NCBI GenBank assembly: GCA_910577925.1
Contig: CAJTOI010000013.1
Location: 1-64,000 of the forward strand
Source of the DNA: an uncultured Roseburia sp.
Lineage (GTDB): Bacteria; Bacillota; Clostridia; Lachnospirales; Lachnospiraceae
DNA length: 64,000 bases
Reading direction: 5' to 3'
Shown: piece after piece, positions 1 through 6,505 of the stretch
Layout: each line of letters begins with the position of its first letter
How positions within the stretch are numbered: position 1 is the first letter of the stretch
Position numbers and translations under genes: made by a program
Notes under the pieces: model-generated
The model's database searches: none
What the model saw: only the letters and a program-made list of their open reading frames with translations
What the model was told of the DNA's origin: nothing

Positions 1-48
1 AAAAAGGAAGCTGCCGCTTCACCATTTTTTAATCGTTAAAGCGACAGC
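1..48 (-). terminator. Rho-independent terminator of the tRNA-Gly pair
   Basis: On the minus strand, GCTGTCGCTT (39-48) pairs with AAGCGGCAGC (10-19), with one G-U pair. It is followed by a T-run (complement of the A-run at 1-5). It lies just downstream of both tRNA-Gly genes. Confidence 0.7.
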
Positions 49-63
49 CCCTTTTATAAAGAA

Positions 64-136
64 AGCGCGAGACGGGACTCGAACCCGCGGCCCCGACCTT
101 GGCAAGGTCGTGCTCCACCAACTGAGCCACTCGCGC
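64..136 (-). tRNA. tRNA-Gly (GCC anticodon)
   Basis: A complete cloverleaf reads on the minus strand. The 7-bp acceptor stem is GCGCGAG/CTCGCGC, the anticodon loop is CTTGCCA with anticodon GCC, the T arm contains GGTTCGAGTCC, and the discriminator is U, as expected for glycine. CCA is not encoded. The gene is a perfect copy of the one at 178-250. Confidence 0.97.
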
Positions 137-177
137 ATATCTGATACACATCGTATCATTCCATATTTCATTGGAAG

Positions 178-250
178 AGCGCGAGACGGGACTCGAACCC
201 GCGGCCCCGACCTTGGCAAGGTCGTGCTCCACCAACTGAGCCACTCGCGC
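178..250 (-). tRNA. tRNA-Gly (GCC anticodon), second copy
   Basis: Identical over 73 bases to the tRNA-Gly at 64-136 and 41 bp upstream of it on the same strand. This is a tandem duplication sharing one promoter and one terminator. Confidence 0.97.
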
Positions 251-293
251 ATATTCGGCTGCATCTGCTGTATTGCTACCAGACACATTTAGC

Positions 294-322
294 ATGATAC
301 TACGGACAAGAGAATTTGTCAA
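294..322 (-). promoter_or_regulatory. Sigma-A promoter for the tRNA-Gly pair
   Basis: On the minus strand there is TTGACA (317-322), a 17-bp spacer and TATCAT (294-299), placed about 45 bp upstream of the first tRNA. This is a near-consensus housekeeping promoter. Confidence 0.8.
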
Positions 323-406
323 CGGGTTTTTTTATATTTTTGAAAAAAATTGGTATGATATGGGTGCGCCGTCATAGAATATAGTAATCAGTATGGGGAG
401 GATGGG

Positions 407-859
407 ATGAGCGCAAAGACAAAAATTGTAGTTCTTCACATGAAGGAACTCATTTATACGCTGATATTTGTGGGTCTGGGAATCCTTCTGGCGGTACTCC
501 TTCTTTTTATGTTTCTGCCCAGAGGGGGAAAGGAAGAGGCGGTTCCGACGATGAATTATGTGGCGGGCGTCTATACATCTTCCGTGATGCTTGACGGAAA
601 GACGGTGGATGTGCAGGTGATTGTCGATGAGAGTCGGATACAGTCCATATCCATGGTAAATCTGGATGAGACGGTGACGACCATGTATCCGCTGATGGAG
701 CCGGCACTCTCTGGCATTGCGGAGCAGGTGGTGAAAAACCAGTCAACGGAGGGAATTACATACCAGGCCGAAAATCAGTACACGTCGGTAGTATTGCTGA
801 ATGCGATTGAGAATGCGCTGGCCAAGGCCAAAATTTCAGAGGGAGAAGTCGAGGAGTGA
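407..859 (+). CDS. Membrane-anchored protein with FMN-binding-like domain, unknown role
   Basis: A 150-residue protein. A short N-terminal cytoplasmic segment is followed by a hydrophobic helix at about residues 14-37 (IYTLIFVGLGILLAVLLL), then a small soluble domain outside the membrane. The soluble part begins with a GVYTSSVMLDGKTVDVQVIV strand pattern and ends with a helix NAIENALAKA. That arrangement is reminiscent of FMN_bind domains, although the usual SGATxTS flavinylation motif is absent. A GGGGAGG ribosome binding site precedes the ATG at 407; a second ATG at 440 (MKELIY) is possible. It is a monocistronic unit ending in a strong terminator. The family assignment is tentative. Confidence 0.75.
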   Translation: MSAKTKIVVLHMKELIYTLIFVGLGILLAVLLLFMFLPRGGKEEAVPTMNYVAGVYTSSVMLDGKTVDVQVIVDESRIQSISMVNLDETVTTMYPLMEPALSGIAEQVVKNQSTEGITYQAENQYTSVVLLNAIENALAKAKISEGEVEE

Positions 860-861
860 AT

Positions 862-900
862 GAAAAAAGTCCCGGTTTTCGGAAAACCGGGGCTTTTTGA
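862..900. terminator. Bidirectional Rho-independent terminator
   Basis: A hairpin of AAAGTCCCGGTTTT against AAAACCGGGGCTTTTT has A-runs and T-runs on opposite sides, so it can serve the convergent genes ending at 859 (+) and 927 (-). Confidence 0.85.
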
Positions 901-926
901 TTTCTGTCCGACAAAACGGTTCTGTG

Positions 927-1169
927 CTATTCCCCGGAGTACAACGTGTTCATATAGTCGTTGAGGGGGTCAAGATTTACATAGACGGTCTCGATGGGCC
1001 TGCTGTTTTCGTATATATTGTAGGCGGAGTAGCCGGCCCAGCAGACGATGGCTGCGGCCGCAATCCATCCGCAGACAACGGCGGCGATATGCTTGCGCTT
1101 TTCCTGTGCCATAATTTTCTTACGATTTGCTTTTTGCTCTTTGTAACGGTCAACTTTTGCCTGACTCAT
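927..1169 (-). CDS. Small single-pass membrane protein, unknown function
   Basis: An 80-residue protein. A very basic N-terminal stretch (KVDRYKEQKANRKKIMAQEKRK) precedes one transmembrane helix at about residues 29-48 (AAVVCGWIAAAAIVCWAGYSAYN) and a short external tail with acidic residues and PLNDYMNTLY. The positive-inside pattern predicts a cytoplasmic N-terminus. AGAAGGAG lies 6-7 bases ahead of the ATG, supporting the start. It ends at the shared terminator with the gene at 407. I do not recognise a named family. Confidence 0.8.
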   Translation of the reverse strand: MSQAKVDRYKEQKANRKKIMAQEKRKHIAAVVCGWIAAAAIVCWAGYSAYNIYENSRPIETVYVNLDPLNDYMNTLYSGE

Positions 1170-1260
1170 AAAAATCTCCTTCTATGTTTAATCAAAAAAT
1201 TTTCTTCCGAAAATACACAAAAATACTATACTCTATCCGGAAAGAAAATGCAAGCGGACA

Positions 1261-1450
1261 TGCCGACGATTTTGCCGGAAAGGGTAGCAGTTTGGCCTAC
1301 GGATTTCAGGCAATAGAATCATGTTCATGCAGAATCGTCTGCGCCAAAGCAAAAGTTTTTTGTCACATCAAAAAAGACATCTGCCATGCATAAAGGAGGA
1401 CAGATGCCCGTTTTGCCGGCCTGCCATATATGCGGCAGGCCCTTTCTCTT
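1261..1450 (+). ncRNA. Candidate structured leader with terminator-like hairpin
   Basis: The 372-bp gap at 1170-1541 has no long gene. An 11-bp stem (GACGATTTTGC at 1265-1275 with GCAGAATCGTC at 1329-1339, one G-U) encloses about 53 nt that can form two small hairpins. Downstream, GGCCTGCC (1418-1425) pairs with GGCAGGCC (1434-1441) and runs into CTTTCTCTTTT, like an expression-platform terminator. I compared it by eye with c-di-GMP, purine, THF, preQ1 and fluoride riboswitch consensus sequences and found no match. A structured RNA is inference only. Confidence 0.25.
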
Positions 1451-1496
1451 TTGTACTGACAAGAGCATAACACAGAAGTGTCGAAAAATCCGGTAA
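1404..1496 (+). CDS. Possible 30-residue Cys-containing peptide
   Basis: A short reading frame begins with ATG at 1404, two bases after an unusually strong AAAGGAGGA (1393-1401). The peptide begins MPVLPACHICGRPF and carries five cysteines in total, two of them in a CxxC. It overlaps the hairpin at 1418-1441, so the ribosome binding site could be a coincidence or the frame could be a leader peptide. Nothing else supports it. Confidence 0.2.
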   Translation: MPVLPACHICGRPFLFCTDKSITQKCRKIR

Positions 1497-1553
1497 AATA
1501 TCATATTTCCCTTCAATTTACGGGCCGCCTGTGGCGGCAGAATGGAGGAAGAA

Positions 1554-2594
1554 ATGAGAAGAAGGTTGATGGCAGTTGTGATGGCGCTCTGTGTTACCGT
1601 AAGCGCCGCAGTGTGCGATGTGGGCACGGTGTACGCGTCCGTGGTGCAGACGGAAGGAACCGGGGCTGTGTCTGAAGGGACGGCGCAAAACCTCGAGACA
1701 ATTGAAGGTGAGACAGAGATTACGCAGGAACAGGACGCGGGAGCGACGGAGACAGGAGATACGGAACCGGGCGAAACGGAAGGGACGACTTCGGCGGAAG
1801 GGACAAAAGAACCGGCAGAAAGCGAAGCAGCCGGGGAGGGAACGACAGAGACGGAGGAAGCGGGGAGTTGGAGAGGAAGACGAGTTTCGGCCCCAAAAGT
1901 GATGTAAGGAAACTTGTGGTTTTGGATGGTATTACGAGGATTGATGCTGATTATCCAGATGGTGTGTTTTCTGGGTATAGTTCATTGTTATATGTGGAAT
2001 TGCCACAAAGTTTGCGGGTGGTAGGAGCGAATGTATTTGATGGCTGCAATAGTTTGATAAATATAGAGTTGCCATCAGTAGAAGTCATAGGAGAAGATGC
2101 ATTTAACGGCTGTATTAGTTTGACAAATATAAAGTCACCATCAGTAGAAGTCATAGGACGTGCGGCATTTGAGGACTGTAAAAGTTTGACAAACATAGAG
2201 ATACCAGTAGTAACAGACATAAGAAATAGTGCATTTCGGGGCTGTAGCAGTTTGACGGACGTTAATTTGCCGTTGACAGAATGTGCAGAATATGCAGCAT
2301 TTTGGGATTGTAGCAGTCTGAAAAATATAGATATGCCAATAGCAACAGAAATAGGAGATAGTGCATTTTAACGGCATGGGTATTTACAGATTGTCATTCT
2401 CTGATGAGAATTGATGTGGAAGAGGGAAATCAGGTTTATAGCTCTATTAATGGTGTTCTTTACGATAAAGCCGGAGATAAATTCTTGGCGAATGGGAAAG
2501 GAAAGATGTATAAGAATAAAGCGAAGTGAAAAACCTGACGGCAAAATCCGGCGGAAAGGTGACGCTCTATGCGCAGTGGAAGAAGAACAAGTAG
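1554..2594 (+). pseudogene. BspA-like leucine-rich-repeat surface protein, frameshifted
   Basis: Remains of a secreted LRR_5 protein in three reading frames. Frame A (from ATG 1554, preceded by GGAGGAAG) gives a signal peptide (MRRRLMAVVMALCVTVSAAV) and a Thr/Glu/Gly-rich linker, and stops at 1907. Frame B (about 1860-2371) gives about six repeats of the form F-x-G/D-C-x-S-L-x-N-I-x-x-P-x-V-x-x-I. Frame C (to 2529) gives FTDCHSLMRIDVEEG and NGVLYDKAGDKF, typical of the cap of BspA proteins. The tail at 2529-2594 (GGKVTLYAQWKKNK) resembles a Listeria-Bacteroides repeat end and is back in frame A. At least three frame changes plus lost repeats make it non-functional. The repeat region is visibly more AT-rich than its surroundings, which may suggest transfer. 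Confidence 0.8.
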
Positions 2595-3424
2595 TCCGTT
2601 GGAGCTGTTTCTGCTGCTCGCGCCGCTTTGCTGCAGCGGGGACTTGCGTTTCCGGCGCTTACGCTGCTTCCGATCGGTTTTCTGCCGGGGCTGTTTTTCG
2701 GTGTTGACCGGGGAGGGGCACTTTTTGGATTTGTCAAGTTCCTGCCGCTTTCTCTGTTTGCGCTTGCATATTTGCAGCTGGAGGAAGCGGAGCAGGCGCG
2801 GCTGTGGCGCGCCGTCCCGCTCGGCGGAGTGTGATTCAAACACAGGCGGGAATTAGAACACAATCGGGAATTAAAACAGGAACAGGAGGCGGAGCATGTC
2901 GCTGTGTCGGCTGCGCCGGCGGTGTTTCATGCACTTGCGATACCCTCTGCGTCCGTGGTACGGACGGTTGTCGCAGTTGCCGCGGTTGCCGCTGTGGCAC
3001 TTTTTCTGACGGTTGCCGCGGTATGGGGGAATCCGGAGCTGTTGCGCCGGTTTCTCGTGCTCCCGATAAAGAGCAGTACGTTTAGGGGGCGGCTTTTGTA
3101 TGCGCGGGATGTGCTTCCGGTGATTTTCACACACCCGCTGGGACTGGGCTATCAGGGCTATCTCTACCTGCAGGGGAGTTTTCAGACCGGCGTCTATCAG
3201 ACGCGCTTTGTGCACAATGAGCTGCTATAGACGCTTGTGGACGTCGGCTGGCTGCCGGCGGGGCTGCTTGCGGCCGCTGCCGTGCAGGCGTTTCGCCGCG
3301 GCGATGTAAAAAGGCGTGCGGCGCTGATCCTGCTGCTGGGGCATGCGCTGTTTGAGTTTGATTTTCAGTTTCCGGTCATTTTCTGCGTTGTCCTCAATCA
3401 GCGTACCGGACGTACGCGGAAGGA
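2595..3424 (+). pseudogene. O-antigen ligase-like membrane protein remnant
   Basis: One frame continues directly from the stop of the LRR remnant. It shows hydrophobic helices (for example LAFPALTLLPIGFLPGLFFG) and then the conserved C-terminal region of Wzy/WaaL-type proteins: FRGRLLYARDVLPVIFTHPLGLGY and FQTGVYQTRFVHNELL. Two in-frame stops interrupt it: TGA at 2832 and TAG at 3228. The second sits where glutamine is expected (LLQTLVDVG-like), consistent with CAG to TAG. The true N-terminus is missing, and homology fades after LFEFDFQFPVIF near 3400. Such proteins polymerise or ligate surface glycans, but this copy is dead. Confidence 0.7.
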
Positions 3425-3470
3425 AAGCAACGAAGCAGGGGCAAAAATTGGCTCTTCTCCGACCGTGTGT

Positions 3471-3490
3471 CCCTTTGTCCACTGAGGGTA
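3471..3490. repeat. Half copy of the dispersed hairpin repeat
   Basis: The sequence CCCTTTGTCCACTGAGGGTA at 3471-3490 is, apart from one base, the reverse complement of the left arm of the repeat at 4668-4713. It stands about 70 bp upstream of the Rpn gene, so the pair brackets that gene as inverted repeats. Confidence 0.6.
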
Positions 3491-3561
3491 ATAAAAGTGT
3501 AAACTGATTTTTCTTTTCCTTGAGGAAATTTCCTGTTATAATTAGGATAAAGGAGATATTT

Positions 3562-4533
3562 ATGGGAAATGATCATACAATATTTGACGATGTGTTCCGC
3601 ACGATGCTGGAAAGAATGCCGCAGCTCGTCATCCCGGTCATAAACGAAATCTTTCATACTTCCTACTCCGAGGACGAACCAATCGAACAGTACCGCAACG
3701 AACACCACACCAAATCGGGTGAGCTTATCACGGACTCCTATCTCGGTATCTGCGATAAGCTGTATCATCTCGAATGTGAAAGCCGTCCAAAGGGCAATAT
3801 GAGTATTCGCATGATTGAATATGATTTTGCAATCGCTCTGGAAAATGCAGAGCAGACGGATGATATCTATGAGATCAATTTTCCGCATTCCTGCGTGCTT
3901 TATCTGCGCCATACCATGCGGACGCCGGGTGTGCTTACCGTAAAGGTTAATCTGCCTGACGGTCGGCATTTTCTCTACCACACGCCGACGGTTAAGCTGC
4001 AGGAATATACGAAAGAGGAGATTTTTCAAAAACGGCTGCTCTTCTTCCTGCCGTTTTATATCATGCGGTACGAAAAAGATTTACCGGAGATTGCACGGGA
4101 TCCCGAACAGGTCTCCCGGCTGCTCGCGGAATACGAGGAGATTCGCGTTCGTTTAAAGAAAGAACTGCAGGAGGATGAAGAGGCGGCTATTTTGACGCGT
4201 CTCGCCGAACTGACAGAGCGGATTTCCGATTACATTTTAAGGTCAGAACAGATATTAAGAGAAAGGATTGGTGATATTATGGGCGGTAAAGTTCTGGAAT
4301 TGGAAACGGATAAGATTCTGGCGCAGGCTCATGAAAGAGGACTTGAACAGGGGATTGCGGAAGGACTTGAGCAGGGGATTGCGGAAGGATTTGAGCAGGG
4401 ACTTGAAAAAGCCACGGTACGTTTCGTCAAAAATATGCTTACAGAAAACGAGTCTCTTGAAAAAATCTGTATGTACACCGGATGCCCGATGGATCAGGTA
4501 CTTCAAATCAAAGAGCATATGGCTTCCGAATGA
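3562..4533 (+). CDS. Rpn-family PD-(D/E)XK nuclease / putative transposase
   Basis: A 323-residue protein of the Rpn/transposase_31-like family, which has a PD-(D/E)XK nuclease core and promotes recombination. The N-terminus (DHTIFDDVFRTMLERMP) matches the family's usual opening; LITDSYLGICDKLYHLECESRP fits the core, with D and ExE-like residues. The C-terminal third is charged and coiled, and contains three tandem 8-residue units (GLEQGIAE-type). The start at ATG 3562 is set by AAAGGAG 7 bases upstream; longer frames to 3520 lack a site. TATAAT at 3537-3542 could be its -10 element. Inverted 20-bp repeats at 3471-3490 and 4668-4687 bracket it, which fits a small mobile unit. Confidence 0.85.
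   Translation: MGNDHTIFDDVFRTMLERMPQLVIPVINEIFHTSYSEDEPIEQYRNEHHTKSGELITDSYLGICDKLYHLECESRPKGNMSIRMIEYDFAIALENAEQTDDIYEINFPHSCVLYLRHTMRTPGVLTVKVNLPDGRHFLYHTPTVKLQEYTKEEIFQKRLLFFLPFYIMRYEKDLPEIARDPEQVSRLLAEYEEIRVRLKKELQEDEEAAILTRLAELTERISDYILRSEQILRERIGDIMGGKVLELETDKILAQAHERGLEQGIAEGLEQGIAEGFEQGLEKATVRFVKNMLTENESLEKICMYTGCPMDQVLQIKEHMASE
4339..4410 (+). repeat. Three tandem 24-bp coding repeats in the Rpn gene
   Basis: Units at 4339-4362, 4363-4386 and 4387-4410 encode GLEQGIAE, GLEQGIAE and GFEQGLEK. They are almost identical at DNA level, so slippage could add or remove units without breaking the frame. Confidence 0.9.
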
Positions 4534-4667
4534 TCCTTTGCAGGAACCGGCCGCATTTCGTCGGCCGGGCGGCTCCCGCTGATTCATATTTTTTTCAATG
4601 GAACAGGGGGAGATGGCTTTCTTATCATCTTCCCTGTTTCTGTTATCATTTCTTATTTCGTTTTGTT

Positions 4668-4713
4668 TACCCTCAGTGGACAAGGGCGCGTGTTCCTTTG
4701 TTCACTGAGGGTA
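4668..4713. repeat. Dispersed 46-bp hairpin repeat, full copy
   Basis: TACCCTCAGTGGACAAGGG and TCCTTTGTTCACTGAGGGTA form an imperfect hairpin around a short GC-rich loop. There is no T-run, so it is not a standard terminator. Related copies lie at 13876-13921 (full) and 3471-3490 (half). The rest of 4534-4667 shows no gene. Confidence 0.75.
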
Positions 4714-4726
4714 TCTTCGCAAAATC

Positions 4727-4985
4727 CATAGACTGGTAACAGTTCACCCTGTAGCTTCCCGGCAACAGAATCCGTCCACTGAAAGAGTTTGCAGGCATAC
4801 CAAATTTGCGGGCTATAAAACAGTATGTAAGTTCCAAATCAGGTTGCACAGTTTGCATAACGTATCGCCCAATTTGGAACCTGCGGACTGTTCGATCGCC
4901 AGCAAATTCGGTATGCAGATAATTTTTTCAGCGGGCCGGATTCCTGTTATCGGAAAGCCGCAGGCTGAATTGTTACATAGACTGC
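4727..4985. repeat. Large imperfect palindrome (~260 bp)
   Basis: The two halves are reverse complements of each other over about 120 bp each, with roughly three quarters of positions matching by eye. The centre is near 4856. Matching blocks include GTTCCAAAT/ATTTGGAAC (4830/4872 region), GCATACC-AATTTGC/GCAAATT-GGTATGC and ACAG-AATCCG/CGGATTCCTGT. Short stop-limited frames exist on both strands and encode related peptides from each arm, as expected of an inverted duplication. I see no convincing gene in it. It fills most of the 4534-5090 gap upstream of thyA. Confidence 0.75.
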
Positions 4986-5005
4986 GACTGTAACCGGAAA
5001 TTATC

Positions 5006-5034
5006 TTGTCATTAGAATCAAAATTGAGTACAAT
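5006..5034 (+). promoter_or_regulatory. Sigma-A promoter upstream of thyA
   Basis: TTGTCA (5006-5011), a 17-bp spacer and TACAAT (5029-5034), about 57 bp before the thyA start. It lies just outside the palindrome. Confidence 0.65.
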
Positions 5035-5090
5035 TAATTTTAACAGCGCCCGCTGCGGCGCAAATGGGCAAAACGGAAAGGGCATGAAAA

Positions 5091-5939
5091 ATGAGTCTGG
5101 CAGATAAGATATTTGTTGCAATGTGTAAAGATATTCTGGAGAACGGGACGAGCACCGAGGGGGAGAAGGTAAGACCCCGCTGGGAAGACGGGAGCAGCGC
5201 CTACACGGTAAAAAAGTTCGGCGTGGTGAACCGCTATGATTTGTCAAAGGAATTTCCCGCGATCACGCTGCGGAAGACGGCGATTAAGACCTGTACCGAG
5301 GAAATGCTCTGGATCTGGCAGAGAAAGTCCAATAATATCCGCGATTTGAACAGTACCGTCTGGGATGAGTGGGCGGATGCGGACGGTTCCATCGGAAAAG
5401 CTTACGGCTATCAGCTGGGGGTAAAGCACATATACAAAGAGGGAATGATGGACCAGGTGGACAGGGTCATCTACGATTTGAAAAATAATCCGTTCAGCCG
5501 CCGCATCCTGACAAATATCTATGTGCATCAGGACCTGCACGAGATGAATCTGTATCCCTGTGCGTACAGTATGACGTTTAATGTGACGCAGAAGCCGGGG
5601 GATGAAAAGCTGACGCTGAACGCCGTCTTAAATCAGCGCTCGCAGGATGTGCTGACGGCAAATAACTGGAATGTCTGCCAGTATGCGGTGCTGATGCACA
5701 TGCTGGCACAGGTCTGCGGGATGCAGGTCGGAGAGCTGGTGCATGTGATTGCGGACGCGCATATTTATGACAGGCATATTCCGGTCGTGCGCGAGCTGAT
5801 AGAGCGGGAGCAGTTTGCCGCTCCGAAATTTACGCTGAATCCGGAGATTTCGGACTTTTATCAGTTTACCGCAAAGGATATCACGATAGAGGACTATGTG
5901 ACCGGGCCGCAGGTGAAAAATATTCCGGTTGCGGTGTAG
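5091..5939 (+). CDS. thyA: Thymidylate synthase
   Basis: A 282-residue ThyA that makes dTMP from dUMP with methylene-tetrahydrofolate. The catalytic cysteine is Cys157 in LYPCAYS. The phosphate-binding Arg-Ser-x-Asp (QRSQD), the dUMP-selecting asparagine (NNWN) and the C-terminal I-x-DY-x-G-P-Q segment are present. The residues around the active site differ from the textbook PCH and RSCDV-x-LG-x-PFN motifs but keep the key side chains; this divergent form still fits ThyA rather than dCMP hydroxymethylase. The start at ATG 5091 has an AAAGGG site. folA follows 44 bp downstream, coupling dTMP synthesis to dihydrofolate recycling. Confidence 0.93.
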   Translation: MSLADKIFVAMCKDILENGTSTEGEKVRPRWEDGSSAYTVKKFGVVNRYDLSKEFPAITLRKTAIKTCTEEMLWIWQRKSNNIRDLNSTVWDEWADADGSIGKAYGYQLGVKHIYKEGMMDQVDRVIYDLKNNPFSRRILTNIYVHQDLHEMNLYPCAYSMTFNVTQKPGDEKLTLNAVLNQRSQDVLTANNWNVCQYAVLMHMLAQVCGMQVGELVHVIADAHIYDRHIPVVRELIEREQFAAPKFTLNPEISDFYQFTAKDITIEDYVTGPQVKNIPVAV

Positions 5940-5983
5940 AACATTGAAACGGCACGAAATATGCGTACAGAAATGAGGGAACG

Positions 5984-6475
5984 ATGAATTTAATTGCAGC
6001 GGTGGATAAAAATTGGGCGATCGGAAATAAAAACCAGCTATTGGTGCGCATCCCGGCGGATCAGAAGTTTTTCCGGGAGACGACGACGGGAAAAGTGGTA
6101 GTGATGGGCAGGAAGACGCTTGAGAGTTTTCCGAACGGGCTGCCGCTCAAAAACAGGACAAACATTGTGCTGACCCGCAATCCGGATTATCAGGTTTCGG
6201 GTGCGGTTGTCGTACATGACGAACAGGAACTGCGCCGGGTGCTGGAGAACTATCCGAGTGAGGATATTTACATGATCGGCGGCGAGACGGTTTACCGTCA
6301 GTTCCTGGACGAATGCGACGTCGCGTATATCACAAAGATCGACTTTGCGTATGAGGCGGACGCCTATTTCCCGAATCTTGACGAGCGGCCGGAATGGAGG
6401 CTTGCGGCCGACAGCGAGGAGCAGACCTACTTTGATTTGGAGTATTATTTTTATCGGTATGAGAGAGCAAAATAA
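5984..6475 (+). CDS. folA: Dihydrofolate reductase
   Basis: A 163-residue DHFR that reduces dihydrofolate to tetrahydrofolate with NADPH. Visible marks are NLIAAVDKNWAIGNKNQLL, the P-D-x-x-x-F segment with the catalytic acid region, VVMGRKTLESFP (NADPH pyrophosphate loop) and IYMIGGETVYRQFL. Length is normal. GAGGG precedes the ATG. It sits between thyA and ilvB on the same strand and regenerates the cofactor oxidised by ThyA; co-transcription with thyA is likely. Confidence 0.95.
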   Translation: MNLIAAVDKNWAIGNKNQLLVRIPADQKFFRETTTGKVVVMGRKTLESFPNGLPLKNRTNIVLTRNPDYQVSGAVVVHDEQELRRVLENYPSEDIYMIGGETVYRQFLDECDVAYITKIDFAYEADAYFPNLDERPEWRLAADSEEQTYFDLEYYFYRYERAK

Positions 6476-6505
6476 ATTTGCACAAATCTGACAGAGGAGG
6501 ACGAC

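Noticed and set aside
1261..1400. c-di-GMP (GEMM-I) riboswitch ahead of the surface-protein remnant
   Set aside because: The conserved GGCAAACC, GACGCAAAGCC and GGGTTACCG segments are missing on both strands.
3394..4029. 211-codon frame opposite the Rpn gene
   Set aside because: The sense strand has a promoter-like -10, a good ribosome site and family motifs; this frame has none.
4668..4713. Rho-independent terminator of the Rpn gene
   Set aside because: A strong hairpin, but neither side has a T-run, and homologous hairpins occur at sites that are not gene ends.
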